DNA of 64,000 nt, taken from positions 1-64,000 of IMG/VR virus record IMGVR_UViG_3300015195_000005. The stretch is one strand, 5' to 3'. Each line of letters opens with the position of its first letter. Positions within the stretch are counted from its first letter, which is position 1. The stretch comes from a virus. Below the pieces are notes generated by a model. It had not been told where the DNA came from. It did not search any database and saw only the letters and a program-made list of their open reading frames with translations. This document shows positions 10,001 to 17,911 of the stretch, piece after piece. The translations under genes were made by a program, and so were the position numbers.

Positions 10001-10740
10001 GCATCTACGAAACCAACAGTGAAAAGTTGGAAGGTACCGGCCATACCACGGACACGGCCATCCAAGTTAGCCATAACAGCAGTCAAGGCCAACGTCTGTG
10101 TAACACTAAGGCCAATGGACTGACCCAAAGCCCCGCCACGATCAGCCATCGTCAGGAAAGCGGCCGTACCTCCAACTGTCTCAACAGCAGCAGCCTTGAC
10201 GGCAGACGCCAGATTGAGAGACTTATCTGCGGTAACACCGAACAGATCAGCTAACCGGCTAAACGGGACAGCCACAGATGATGCTGATGCCCCCGATGTG
10301 GTAGCCAACTCCTGAATGGCTGTTGATACTGTGGTTATGTCCTTCCCACGATAACCGAAGGTAGCTACTGTGGTGTTCAGATCATTGAAAGCAGTTATTG
10401 GTTGCTTAAGAGCAACAGCCGTATCTCTGATCTGACTCTCTTGAGCAGAACCAGCCGCTACGTTCTGCTGAAGGCTCTTGGTATTGTCGTAGGTGATGGC
10501 ACTTATCTGTGCTGCTGCTGTCTGATAAGCCTCAGCAGCACTAGCAAAGCCACCTACGACCCCTAAGAGGGCATCCCCAACCTGCTTGAGCCCTATGCCA
10601 ACTTGGTTGAGCCCATAGAAACTGCTCTGAGCGACTGTTACAAGCCCCTGTAGGACTCCCTGAGCCTGTTGAGCACCTACACTCATACCAGATGCGTCTA
10701 GGGTTATGACGGCCTTCATGTTGCTCAGGATGTCGCTCAT
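7015..10740 (-). CDS. Tape measure protein
   Basis: 1241 residues, by far the longest uninterrupted protein in the tail operon. It is Ala/Gln/Thr-rich with long helical coiled-coil stretches and a central hydrophobic segment near 390-430 (AVIVVLTLLMGVLTMIGGVV) as usual for tape measures. It acts as the ruler for tail length and is threaded inside the tube. The start overlaps the tail chaperone stop by 4 nt (ATGA). At about 0.15 nm per residue the tail would be about 185 nm, a rule-of-thumb inference. Confidence 0.9.
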   Translation of the reverse strand: MSDILSNMKAVITLDASGMSVGAQQAQGVLQGLVTVAQSSFYGLNQVGIGLKQVGDALLGVVGGFASAAEAYQTAAAQISAITYDNTKSLQQNVAAGSAQESQIRDTAVALKQPITAFNDLNTTVATFGYRGKDITTVSTAIQELATTSGASASSVAVPFSRLADLFGVTADKSLNLASAVKAAAVETVGGTAAFLTMADRGGALGQSIGLSVTQTLALTAVMANLDGRVRGMAGTFQLFTVGFVDAMAQGGTKLKDIAAISGQTGEQFKAAFQADPGGTLTAWLANLEKAKQSGQNIIPVLTDIGAKSGQTATGILDLAQAQTASAVNGKTYTDTLTGINKAYGDSTTLTNSYKAATDTVAGAIVSFKDKLVQLETSFGESGLLPILKVGYTVLGALADIFKMLPEPMKAVIVVLTLLMGVLTMIGGVVLLFGVRALQMISALQAMYAAHQRTTVAAQEHALSIDEVTIAMEALERATANLAAAQAAEDEALTKVSTGAMGDTEAMDALALATANVRTATEALAVAEEGVVVALVDTDSALIATDGAVVTTTGLIGTLTTVLGVVAIAFFVWEQAQAHARAETEKATKAAKDFADQWAKQQPTGSTDANSQAAHATELELQKLQKELDTTQTTGAKLWDAFGVGTKDPQTHVKELRAEIANLQGQMDGYGTTTANANQIATDMGISVQAVFDLAAKKGVVLSGVLADVKTALGDTKTAASGSGTIGPTQADLDATNKAVQDYAKELVIVGEDTNRVADATISYNAALQTQADLAQKVVEATLAVTVARNTATEAGLSEKIAQFDADHAAEDQARALVTAQNAVADAQIKIETDTEAVATAQAALQKLNGIDYWISLQQAINAVADAQISLRDAQTKSADAVWQLNKVVEEGGSPADIAKAQLDLATAQQKVTDVTTNQAAAQQKVNNMPADHARQVAAANDALEASQITLTRSGEALAAVQEALARQQLISADNIGVIKAHDALVTAKDNVLKADNGIIDAERTLAKLQDGSAQRAASAAHLALTQALYQEAEAQTRVQVDLDASKGIIDGVGQKALILAHHLIDIGTAGHNPDLVTAGHFIINNVAGPLSVANAQAVILKQSLWDINTATLNANKAAQLGLSAGQMGIGQTGSVKGFGGGGIVTVDTPAMLHAPEVVIPLDNPALAMQWLSSSGLLNQFSSLPAAARPAGAAEITQLATSTVNNANGGAQNNYLTAITTADPREIVDQFMWQHAVSVRS

Positions 10741-11168
10741 TTGGCCAACCTCTCAGCCTCTCGTCGGGCCTTGACCTTCGCAAACACAACAGCAGGGTCT
10801 TGATAACGACCCTTTGAGTCATCCTCAAAGATAGCCTGACTACCGGGGGCTTCCTTACGCATACTATTACTATTAGAATCAGATCCAGGGGTCCAGTCCA
10901 AGATAGTGGTAAGCCTATGAAAGATAGCCGCAGACATCCTATCCTTTTTCATCCTGGTTTCACCATCCAAGAACTCATCTTGCACCTTATCTATCTCTGC
11001 GTCTACCCATGTGCCGAACATGAATACAGCCTCGTCCAGACACCAAGCAGCATAACTAGGACTTTGGCTTAACTCTGACCCGTCGCTGTTCTCTGTTGAG
11101 TTGCGAAGCCCCACTATCTGACTCGGTAGTTGTCCCCACTCCTGAGACATCCGCCATAGTTGCCACAA
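10737..11168 (-). CDS. Tail assembly chaperone, downstream frame (GT-type)
   Basis: This frame overlaps the end of the upstream chaperone by 113 nt and ends at the tape measure start. The first codon available is TTG at 11168. An internal ATG (MSQEWGQLP) lies 18 nt later, but neither has a clear Shine-Dalgarno. In siphoviruses this frame is usually reached by ribosomal frameshifting. Here it is +1 (or -2) relative to the upstream frame, not the common -1. The C-terminal half contains SYAAWCLDEAVFMFG and a basic helical tail. Confidence 0.65.
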   Translation of the reverse strand: MWQLWRMSQEWGQLPSQIVGLRNSTENSDGSELSQSPSYAAWCLDEAVFMFGTWVDAEIDKVQDEFLDGETRMKKDRMSAAIFHRLTTILDWTPGSDSNSNSMRKEAPGSQAIFEDDSKGRYQDPAVVFAKVKARREAERLAK

Positions 11169-11634
11169 TCTTCGCCTGTTGCTCGCGAAACTGGGCTAGG
11201 TCGGTGGTCCCTCCCTGAGCCACCGAGAAGATAAAGCCCTTGTCATCCCAAGGGACATCAGCAATAGATATTTCATCTACACCTGTTGGAGTCCAGATGT
11301 CCCTGTTCTCTCCTTCAGGGACCAACAAAATAGTTGGATAGATAACTGTCTTGCATACCATCTGGTCTATGAACTCAGCCATCTGCTGAAAGGCTTCGGG
11401 GTTCAAGGTCTGCATGTCCACCTTGATGCCCTTGCCTATCTGGCCCTGTAGGGCATCGGCAAGGGGATTGGGTATCTGCCCGGTACGCAGCATGAACATG
11501 AGATCCACAGAGCGGGACATGCGTATCACCCGCTGGGATGGAAGGGTTACCACTATCCCCCGCTGTGTGCTGCCCTTCCATTCTGATGCTGGCGTTACCT
11601 GTGGTTCAGCACTTCCGTTATCTGACGTGCTCAC
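11056..11634 (-). CDS. Tail assembly chaperone, upstream frame (G-type)
   Basis: 192 residues. It lies between the major tail protein and the tape measure, as expected for the lambda G-like chaperone. The central region (VDLMFMLRTGQIPNPLADAL, FQQMAEFIDQMVCKTVIYP) matches the actinophage tail chaperone pattern. It guides tail tube assembly around the tape measure and is not part of the virion. Its last 113 nt overlap a second frame at 10737-11168, the candidate frameshift product. Confidence 0.7.
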   Translation of the reverse strand: MSTSDNGSAEPQVTPASEWKGSTQRGIVVTLPSQRVIRMSRSVDLMFMLRTGQIPNPLADALQGQIGKGIKVDMQTLNPEAFQQMAEFIDQMVCKTVIYPTILLVPEGENRDIWTPTGVDEISIADVPWDDKGFIFSVAQGGTTDLAQFREQQAKIVATMADVSGVGTTTESDSGASQLNREQRRVRVKPKS

Positions 11635-11690
11635 GATCCTCCTTCAAGGATTCCGGCATCTAGGTTTTGACTATCTTCTCACATGCAGAA

Positions 11691-11710
11691 GGCCACCCCG
11701 AAGGATGGCC
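11691..11710 (-). terminator. Hairpin between tail chaperone and major tail protein genes
   Basis: Arms GGCCA/TGGCC with a further CC..GG inner pairing form a short hairpin in the 119-nt gap. No long T-run follows on the minus strand, so it may be an attenuator that lowers expression after the abundant tail tube protein. A TTTCGGAAA palindrome copy lies next to it at 11726-11734. Confidence 0.4.
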
Positions 11711-11753
11711 CCCTGCTGCTTGGACTTTCGGAAACTGCTATGAGGCGATAAAC

Positions 11754-12569
11754 CTATGAGGCTACGATCACGATGCTCTGACTGGTAACAGTGCCAGCAG
11801 CGTTGGTAGCAGAGACAGTGAACGTGGACGTACCTGCCCCTGTCACAGCGCCGTAGAGGACACCAGCAGCGGTATCCAGCAACAGACCAGCGGGCAGGGC
11901 ACCAGAGGCAACCGCCCAGGTGATCGGCGTATCCCCAAGGGCCGTAAAGGTGTAGATGTAAGCAGCACCGTGGACCGGTGCCAGCGGAGGCGTATGGGCC
12001 ACCAGCACAGGAACATTGGGACCGATAGCAGCGGCCTGCTCATTCTGCACGAAGTCATAGAGAGAGCCGTCTGAGATACGGGGAAGGGCAATGCCCTTGG
12101 CTCCTGTGAGCCAGAATGCGTTCTCATCCATAGTCCCTGTAATGTTGCCGTTTAGCTTGCAACGATAGAGGATCACATGGAAGTCGCCACCTGAGTCTGA
12201 GTAAGCCTGTCCCTCAAGACGGAAGTAGGGGCGCAAGTTGGTGGACTTCTTGGTAAACACCCGCTTACCGGTACCAGCACCGTTGTTCCACGTACCCGAC
12301 TCAGTAATGGTACCGCCAGTGATGGCCTTGACAACATCGAGGGTCACGCCACCAGCGGTGATATCCCAGTCAACTTGCGGGCCTTTACCGTGGACAGCCT
12401 GAAGGGCATCATCTCCCCTAAGCTCCACGTAAGTCTCGGCTTCTGCAAAGGTCAGCTTCTGGTTGGCAGCGAGATCAAGACCGGACCCAGGCGTCTCACC
12501 AGTAAGGGGAAAGACCTGAAGATCCCGCAAACCAAACGGCAGCGGTACAAAACTGTTTGAGGGGGCCAT
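11754..12569 (-). CDS. Major tail protein with C-terminal Ig-like (He_PIG) domain
   Basis: 271 residues. The first about 185 match the tail tube protein pattern (LPFGLRDLQVFPLTG, KRVFTKKSTNLRPYFRLEG). The last 80 form an Ig-like He_PIG module (ITWAVASGALPAGLLLD, VLYGAVTGAGTSTFTVSATN), a common decoration on major tail and capsid proteins. It forms the tail tube; the Ig domain probably projects outward. A hairpin follows the gene. Confidence 0.8.
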   Translation of the reverse strand: MAPSNSFVPLPFGLRDLQVFPLTGETPGSGLDLAANQKLTFAEAETYVELRGDDALQAVHGKGPQVDWDITAGGVTLDVVKAITGGTITESGTWNNGAGTGKRVFTKKSTNLRPYFRLEGQAYSDSGGDFHVILYRCKLNGNITGTMDENAFWLTGAKGIALPRISDGSLYDFVQNEQAAAIGPNVPVLVAHTPPLAPVHGAAYIYTFTALGDTPITWAVASGALPAGLLLDTAAGVLYGAVTGAGTSTFTVSATNAAGTVTSQSIVIVAS

Positions 12570-12764
12570 CTAAGTCTTCCTTTCGGGAAATAATGAGGCG
12601 GGGTTTCTGTATTTCACTGTCTCGACCAACTGCATCGTATCTACATCGAAGTAGTGCAACACTACTGTACCGTTACCTGCCCCACAGGCTTTGGAATGGC
12701 ACATAATCTCTATGCGACCATCTTCTATCCTGAACTGGATACGGGACGGACATCTGACATCCAC
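12570..12764 (-). CDS. Small protein next to major tail gene
   Basis: 64 residues with Cys at about positions 5, 22 and 27 (HSKACGAGNG) and beta-prone sequence. Its stop abuts the start of the major tail gene. Unknown family. Position in a tight operon (2 nt from the upstream gene) supports expression. Confidence 0.5.
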   Translation of the reverse strand: MDVRCPSRIQFRIEDGRIEIMCHSKACGAGNGTVVLHYFDVDTMQLVETVKYRNPASLFPERKT

Positions 12765-12766
12765 TG

Positions 12767-13039
12767 TTATGCAGAGATGGGCTTGTAAAGCTTTTCGTAT
12801 TCGTTTCGTGGGACATTGCCACCTGCAACATCATCGGTAACGTCCTTGAACTCATCGAACTCAAGCAGCACGTCCCAAAATTCTTGGGGGACATCTGGGT
12901 GATCCTCGGTGTCAAGAAGATGCTCAGTGGCCTTGTCCCATACAAGTTCTTCCTCAAGGGGCTCTACCTGATCCAGCAGAGTTGCACCGGGATAGAACAT
13001 CCGAATGTCGCTGGAACCCATAAACTTTACGATCATCAT
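12767..13039 (-). CDS. Small acidic protein in head-tail region
   Basis: 90 residues, very acidic in the middle (EPLEEELVWDKATEHLLDTEDH, broken here into its visible helical run), no recognised family. It lies 6 nt after the tail terminator-like gene. It may assist tail completion, but this is only from position. Confidence 0.5.
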   Translation of the reverse strand: MMIVKFMGSSDIRMFYPGATLLDQVEPLEEELVWDKATEHLLDTEDHPDVPQEFWDVLLEFDEFKDVTDDVAGGNVPRNEYEKLYKPISA

Positions 13040-13045
13040 TGCTCC

Positions 13046-13477
13046 TTAAATACTGGTAAGAAACCGCATGGTCAAGGTTTTGAATATCTTGTCCAGCACA
13101 GGGTCGTCGCTATCTAGCCCGAAGCCCTGCCACTTCACATCCGTACATCTAGCCCCTGAAGGGCTTACGGACAGAGCCAATCCCAAAAGTGTATCTCTAA
13201 CCAGACGAAGCAAAGTTTCTATCCTTAGATAGTCCCCTCGTTCGTCATAGGCCCGTATGTCAAATATCTGTACAGCAGACCGCCTTACCTTCTGAACCCC
13301 CGGTGCAGCATGGTCAACGATGTTGGGCATGGAGTGGATCAACAGGAACGGAGGATCAGGATTAGACGATATGGGGGATACCCCCAGAGAGTTGGCCTCA
13401 TAGATACGAGCAGGTACGCCAACTATATCTGTGACAGCAGTTGTGTTGCTAAGGGTAGTCCATATCAACTGTCTCAT
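13046..13477 (-). CDS. Tail terminator-like protein
   Basis: 143 residues. The pattern of an N-terminal helix, NPDPPFLLIHSMP, RSAVQIFDIRAYDERGDYLRIE and a late helix fits the DUF3168-like/tail terminator group that caps the tail tube. It overlaps the preceding gene by 4 nt. Assignment rests on gene order (connector, neck, terminator, tail tube) as well as sequence. Confidence 0.6.
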   Translation of the reverse strand: MRQLIWTTLSNTTAVTDIVGVPARIYEANSLGVSPISSNPDPPFLLIHSMPNIVDHAAPGVQKVRRSAVQIFDIRAYDERGDYLRIETLLRLVRDTLLGLALSVSPSGARCTDVKWQGFGLDSDDPVLDKIFKTLTMRFLTSI

Positions 13478-13941
13478 CTGTGTGCCCTCAACTTACCAGC
13501 AAAGATGGGCGCAAAGTAACGAATAGTAGGCAAGATTATGGCATAAGATATGCCTCCGTAAGTCTTGTCCTCCAGAAAGATGCCGTAGAACATAGAGTGC
13601 CCAAGGCTGATGTCACTACTGCCATCCTTGTCACGATGCACTACAACAGCCTTCAAACCGTCCCGTGCAAGACCAGTACGATCTTTCCACGGAGCGTTAG
13701 CCTTCATGTACTGCTCCATGACAGGGCCTAGTTCGGCTGCCACTTTACGACGATAATCCTGCCAGTCATCAGCATACTTCTTCATGCTCTGATCGAATAA
13801 GTCAAGTCCTTGCCAACTGAACCCAACTCCGTCCTTTACAAATCTTCCAACACTATCTCTAAGTGCTGACGAAAGAGCATATTCAGGACGCCCAGCGTTA
13901 ACTATGCCATATTTACTATCTGACCCGTAGATACTGTTCAT
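13474..13941 (-). CDS. Neck / HK97 gp10-like head-tail protein
   Basis: 155 residues. MKANAPWKDRTGLARDGL and the HSMFYGIFLEDKTYGGISYAI segment are typical of HK97 gp10-like proteins, which join head to tail. Starts and stops overlap both neighbours by 4 nt. Confidence 0.65.
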   Translation of the reverse strand: MNSIYGSDSKYGIVNAGRPEYALSSALRDSVGRFVKDGVGFSWQGLDLFDQSMKKYADDWQDYRRKVAAELGPVMEQYMKANAPWKDRTGLARDGLKAVVVHRDKDGSSDISLGHSMFYGIFLEDKTYGGISYAIILPTIRYFAPIFAGKLRAHR

Positions 13942-14333
13942 TGGACTGGCTCTATCTCTGCTCGTGTCTCCATAGAGCGGTCAGGATGCACATACTGGAT
14001 CACGAACTTTCGGTTATCTACAGGGTTGATGAACCAATCCCCTTTTTGCAGGTCATCATCGGGCATCCCGACCATGTACTTCTTCAGATGCTCTCCTGCA
14101 CCTACCCCTGGAGACTGCTCGTACTGCTCTCTTCCCTGTACCCCAAAGAACCTACGCTTAGGGGGAAAGATACGGGGTGACCCTGAACGGGTCACACCGC
14201 CAGCGTTATTGGTTTGTTGCGTAGCAGGACGGTTTATCTGCACTAGCGTCCCATAGAAACGTATAATCATACTAGTATTACGTTGAGCAAGTATCTGCTC
14301 CTGGGATACATAGATACCGTCTGCTGTGGACAT
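13938..14333 (-). CDS. Head-tail stopper-like protein
   Basis: 131 residues from ATG at 14333, which shares one base with the upstream stop (TGATG). An upstream in-frame Met exists but lies deep in the previous gene. The C-terminal part (DDDLQKGDWFINPVDNRKFVI) resembles the head-tail joining/stopper family. Gene order supports a neck role. Confidence 0.6.
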   Translation of the reverse strand: MSTADGIYVSQEQILAQRNTSMIIRFYGTLVQINRPATQQTNNAGGVTRSGSPRIFPPKRRFFGVQGREQYEQSPGVGAGEHLKKYMVGMPDDDLQKGDWFINPVDNRKFVIQYVHPDRSMETRAEIEPVQ

Positions 14334-14842
14334 CAGTAACCTATCGTGTCCCAAGCAAGATAAGCCCTGTCGATGTGACTGACATCCCAAAGCTGGTTGT
14401 ACAGGTTAAGAGAATTGTCATCGTAGACACGTGCCGTCATACCAGCAGTACGGACTGCTCCTGCGAATGCTGCTATCTCTATATCTGCTCTGGCTTGCCA
14501 CAGATGGGCTACCTTCTGGGCCGCAGCAGAGGCTTGGGAGAACTTCTTTTGAGCCCCTATGCCATCATTACGGTCCACCATAACGGCATAAGCGCCAGCC
14601 TTTATCATCCACCCTGTCGCAGCAGCAACTGTGATGAAGTTGTTGGACCGATTGAGTATCTCTACGATGTGGCCGTTCAGGAACAAGGTATCCGAATCGG
14701 AGCCACTGGGCGGGATAACTTCTTGCAAAAGCAACCGAAGATACTGACTATTGCTTTCTGTAACGTCACCAGGAGCCTCAACCTCAGGGGCTTGAGGGGT
14801 CCAAATCTCTTCAGGACTCAAACTAAGGTCTGGTGCAGGCAC
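14333..14842 (-). CDS. Head-tail connector / adaptor protein
   Basis: 169 residues, mostly helical (QYLRLLLQEVIPPSG, AAAQKVAHLWQARADIE). It is the first gene of the neck block and follows a hairpin-bearing gap, as head-tail adaptors usually do. Direct motif evidence is weak. Confidence 0.5.
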   Translation of the reverse strand: MPAPDLSLSPEEIWTPQAPEVEAPGDVTESNSQYLRLLLQEVIPPSGSDSDTLFLNGHIVEILNRSNNFITVAAATGWMIKAGAYAVMVDRNDGIGAQKKFSQASAAAQKVAHLWQARADIEIAAFAGAVRTAGMTARVYDDNSLNLYNQLWDVSHIDRAYLAWDTIGY

Positions 14843-14883
14843 CCTATCTCCTTCGTATTGCTTCTAAACCTGCTGTTATGCCA

Positions 14884-14917
14884 CTGGAGCGCCGATCCCG
14901 AAGGACCGACGCTCCAG
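14884..14917 (-). terminator. Hairpin between capsid-side and connector genes
   Basis: CTGGAGCG at 14884-14891 pairs perfectly with CGCTCCAG at 14910-14917, with further pairing inside (GGTCC/GGATC-like). The T-run after it on the minus strand is weak, so partial termination or mRNA processing is as likely as full termination. Confidence 0.5.
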
Positions 14918-14950
14918 GGCCTCTGGGGGTTGAGCCGCTTAGGGATCTGG

Positions 14951-15427
14951 CTATGCCCTTGTCCGACGTTTAGTAGCGCCGGTTGGACTGACAGTGGAAT
15001 CCTGCGGGCCTTCTGAGCCACCAGAAGATTGCAGAGTACCGACTTCCTCTTCTTCGTAACTAGAGGTATCGGTACCACTTCTAAGATCATCGAGCTTCTT
15101 ACGGGTATCCACTCCGATTGCCTGGAGAGCCGCTTCTTGATGCCCATAGCGGTCATGGGCATCGTGCTCGTTAAGCTGATCTACGTGGGCCTGTGACATA
15201 GCCCTGCGGGAATCCTGCACGACCTTATGCTCCTCAGGGCTAGCAGCTTCAAGATGTCCCTTACGCAGCTTGTCACGGACATAAGCTGCCGCAACAGGGT
15301 TTGCTTCAGGGTCAGGAAACACCTTGACATCGTGACCCCCGATGAACCAACCGCTGTCAAGATCAGCCATAGAGCCGCTCAGCAGTCGCTCAGGGAGTCG
15401 AACGTGGGTGGGATCTTCTGTGGACAT
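14951..15427 (-). CDS. Hydrophilic protein after the capsid block, unknown
   Basis: 158 residues, with many charged residues and His, and a disordered C-terminus rich in Ser/Gly/Thr ending in a basic TKRRTRA tail. The N-terminal part has GWFIGGHDVKVFPDPEANPV, a pattern seen in small virion-associated proteins. It sits 3 nt downstream of the GIY-YIG gene. No enzyme motif seen. Confidence 0.5.
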   Translation of the reverse strand: MSTEDPTHVRLPERLLSGSMADLDSGWFIGGHDVKVFPDPEANPVAAAYVRDKLRKGHLEAASPEEHKVVQDSRRAMSQAHVDQLNEHDAHDRYGHQEAALQAIGVDTRKKLDDLRSGTDTSSYEEEEVGTLQSSGGSEGPQDSTVSPTGATKRRTRA

Positions 15428-15430
15428 GAC

Positions 15431-16030
15431 TTATTCCTCGACTTTCTTGATAGACCAGGGCCGCTCAGCACGTGCCCGCTTCATACTTTCGGAAATCTTC
15501 TGCTTCCACTCTGCGCTGAACGGCGCTCGCTTCTTGCCAAGGTGGCCTGCGGCTATCTTGGCCCGCACTTCTGGTGGCCGTGGGATACCACGCAAGGCGG
15601 CTGCTCGTTTCTCATTAACTTCAGGATCAAATACTTGCTGCGCCCTGGCTTCTCGAACTTTGATCAGCGATTCTTCCGAGTGCTTGTACCCACTTGAGCC
15701 TCTGCCGCCTACTGTCTCGTTCAGCAAGTCGGCACCATCAAGTAAATAGTCCTCTATCCACAGCCGTTCCTCCTCATCACCGTCTACGAGAGCTACTTGA
15801 GCAAGTAACACGGCCTCGGGCCGCACACCTTCAGCAAGTAGCTCTCGCACCCAACTTGAAACTTTGGACGACCTGCCATAGTTCGCCGCAGCTACGTGGC
15901 GATACAGACGATCACGGACAGATTGCTGAGTCTGCCCAACATATCGGGCCGCTCCTGTCCGTAGATCTTGCAGGACGTACACGTTCACCTTTCCGACATT
16001 TTCGATTGGCATATCACTAGGATACGCCAA
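15431..16030 (-). CDS. GIY-YIG homing endonuclease with NUMOD3-like repeats
   Basis: 199 residues. The N-terminal domain has the GIY-YIG layout (VYVLQD ... ARYVGQT, a conserved Arg at RDRLYRH and a Glu in EEERLWIEDYLL). The C-terminal half contains NUMOD3-like DNA-binding repeats (KHSEESLIKVREARA; RPPEVRAKIAAGHLG; FSAEWKQKISESMKRA). It is inserted as a free-standing gene between the major capsid gene and the next structural gene, only 14 nt after the capsid stop. Such genes usually cut an allele lacking them and spread by repair; the target is not visible. Confidence 0.85.
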   Translation of the reverse strand: MAYPSDMPIENVGKVNVYVLQDLRTGAARYVGQTQQSVRDRLYRHVAAANYGRSSKVSSWVRELLAEGVRPEAVLLAQVALVDGDEEERLWIEDYLLDGADLLNETVGGRGSSGYKHSEESLIKVREARAQQVFDPEVNEKRAAALRGIPRPPEVRAKIAAGHLGKKRAPFSAEWKQKISESMKRARAERPWSIKKVEE

Positions 16031-16044
16031 CCACGTCCGACTAC

Positions 16045-17142
16045 TTACGAGTAGATTGTAGGCCCTGGGTTAGTACCGAGCGTCGTGAGATAGCTGAGCA
16101 CCAAGCGACCGTCACGGAAGATGTTCGCAAACCCGGTCATCATGGAGACGAACGTCTCATTGAGTTGACGGGAGATAATACGATCCGACTCCGTAAGAAG
16201 TGGCTGTGCTGTCAACTGGATGAAGGAACGGGCCACATCCACGAAAACAATGGTGCCGTCCGGCACAGCATCGTGGATATACACATCCTGATAGGACGGA
16301 AGTGGAGTGGAAACGTTCAGGGTCACACCAGAAAGCGGAACAGCGCCAGGGAAGATAGTCCGCTGGAATTGGCTCGTATTGAGCAGAGTAAGCGCATCGG
16401 CTTCCGAGCACAACATGACTGTTGAGTTACGGAACATACGCTTCATACGGGTCCAGAGCCGGGCTACGTCGATGTACTGCAAAGACGTACCTGTGGTAGA
16501 ACCCATGACGTAAGCAGACTGGCTACCGTCCCCTTGATCGCCATTGATAGCGATGTTGATGAGGTCACGGTCCAGATCCGCACCAAGGCGGGCGCCAAGC
16601 TCCTCGAAATAGATAGCAGCGAGATTGATGGGCGTGAACTGGATCGACTCGTAAGACTGCTTCAGGCCACGGGCCTTCTTGTGGATACTGACCTGCTTCT
16701 CAGCCCAGATGATCGCTTCACTTTCGGGAATCGTGCCAGCCTCCTGCACATCTCGCAGCCGGAACACGTTGGGATCAACGAGCCGGTAGTCCATCATTGG
16801 CATCGTTACGCCTGTGCCGTTGATGGTTTCCTCGCCCGTAATGAGCTTGGAGAAGAACGGAGTGTACTCAAGTCCCCGACGAATAGCGTCACGGATGATC
16901 TCAGGGAACATCCAACGGGAAAGCTCCCCTGTGTTGAGGATCTTGTCCACGGTGAGATTGCGAAGATCGATACCAAGGGTCTGATAGAACGCCTCTGGGG
17001 TGGTACCGGGCCAAGTATCGTCAAGATACTGCTTCAGGGTCACATCTTCCCTGGTTGTCTGACGGACTCGCTGGATCTCCTTGTGGAAGTGCTCCAAATC
17101 AAGCCCCTTTTCCAGCGCAACTGTGGAAAACCGGGTAGCCAT
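16045..17142 (-). CDS. Major capsid protein (HK97 fold)
   Basis: 365 residues. There is a charged helical N-terminal arm, an E-loop-like region with GEETINGTGVTMPMMDYR, a P-domain helix (AAIYFEELGARLGADLDRDL) and a C-terminal A-domain with DVARSFIQLTAQPLL and FANIFRDGRLVLSYL. It follows the decoration-like protein and the protease-scaffold gene in the order expected for HK97-type heads. It forms the icosahedral shell. Confidence 0.8.
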   Translation of the reverse strand: MATRFSTVALEKGLDLEHFHKEIQRVRQTTREDVTLKQYLDDTWPGTTPEAFYQTLGIDLRNLTVDKILNTGELSRWMFPEIIRDAIRRGLEYTPFFSKLITGEETINGTGVTMPMMDYRLVDPNVFRLRDVQEAGTIPESEAIIWAEKQVSIHKKARGLKQSYESIQFTPINLAAIYFEELGARLGADLDRDLINIAINGDQGDGSQSAYVMGSTTGTSLQYIDVARLWTRMKRMFRNSTVMLCSEADALTLLNTSQFQRTIFPGAVPLSGVTLNVSTPLPSYQDVYIHDAVPDGTIVFVDVARSFIQLTAQPLLTESDRIISRQLNETFVSMMTGFANIFRDGRLVLSYLTTLGTNPGPTIYS

Positions 17143-17179
17143 AGTGGGTTATTTCTCCTTTCAGGGGATTGATACTGGA

Positions 17180-17830
17180 TTATTGGACAAGCACGTCAAT
17201 AGAGGTACCCGCACCGGTAGCGCCGTTGAGAGCGATACCGTAAGTTGCAGAGCCACCAACCGATGCCGTGATCGTACCAGTGGCCGTAGCCAGGACATTG
17301 ACCTGGGACGTAGGCGACGATGACAGGAGATAACTGGCACCAGGGGCAACCGTGCCAACGAAGGTGTTGGCCGGAATACCAGCGCCGGTAACAGTAGCGC
17401 CCTTTTCAAGAGCCAGGATGCCCGGATCGGTAACCGTGGCCGAACCAGACGTAGTGCCCGTAGAAGCAGCACTACGAGCCGCACGAACAGGTTCAGCGAG
17501 CCCAGCGGCATTGATACCTACCGCAGCACCAACCGTGACAGCAGCCCCAGTCTTCTTGGTCTGCACCGCATGACCCCTGACCCCGATAGAAACATCGCCG
17601 GGAACATTGGCCTGGGGATAGGTACCGGCAAGAGCCCCGGTCCCACGCTTGACGTTGGGCATGATGACATCGCCCAAGATAGGAAGGGAGCCGTCAGCCG
17701 CTACACACTGAAAGTCACCCGGCCCTCCCATGACACAATCACCGATAGCGGCGGCATAGTTAGCTTCAAGCGTTAGAGCGATGCGATACCCAACAACGCC
17801 TCCCGCGATTTTCGTTGTGATTCTAACCAC
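17180..17830 (-). CDS. Capsid decoration / cement-like protein
   Basis: 216 residues, almost all Ala, Gly, Thr, Val and Ser. The N- and C-terminal parts fit DUF2190-like capsid cement proteins (alternating beta strands, AVQTKKTGAAVTVGAAVG). Residues around 125-190 are an inserted repeat-like module (VTGAGIPANTFVGTVAP, YLLSSSP) that recurs in the protein at 22112-22849. It lies directly before the major capsid gene. Confidence 0.6.
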   Translation of the reverse strand: MVRITTKIAGGVVGYRIALTLEANYAAAIGDCVMGGPGDFQCVAADGSLPILGDVIMPNVKRGTGALAGTYPQANVPGDVSIGVRGHAVQTKKTGAAVTVGAAVGINAAGLAEPVRAARSAASTGTTSGSATVTDPGILALEKGATVTGAGIPANTFVGTVAPGASYLLSSSPTSQVNVLATATGTITASVGGSATYGIALNGATGAGTSIDVLVQ

Positions 17831-17880
17831 CTTCTTTCTGTGAAAAGCGGAGCAGATACTTAGGACAGTATGCCTTACTT

Positions 17881-17898
17881 CTAACTACACATAGTTAG
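17881..17898. other. Short perfect hairpin in a structural intergenic gap
   Basis: CTAACTA and TAGTTAG pair perfectly around CACA in the gap between the protease-scaffold gene and the decoration gene. There is no T-run, so it is perhaps an mRNA processing or attenuation site. Confidence 0.35.
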
Positions 17899-17911
17899 AT
17901 CGTTATTTAAC

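Noticed and set aside
14375-15016. Plus-strand frame over the connector genes
   Set aside because: Antisense to several packed genes and passes through the 14884-14917 hairpin.
16534-17172. Plus-strand 212-codon frame opposite the major capsid gene
   Set aside because: Mirror of the capsid codons, no start signal, no family pattern.
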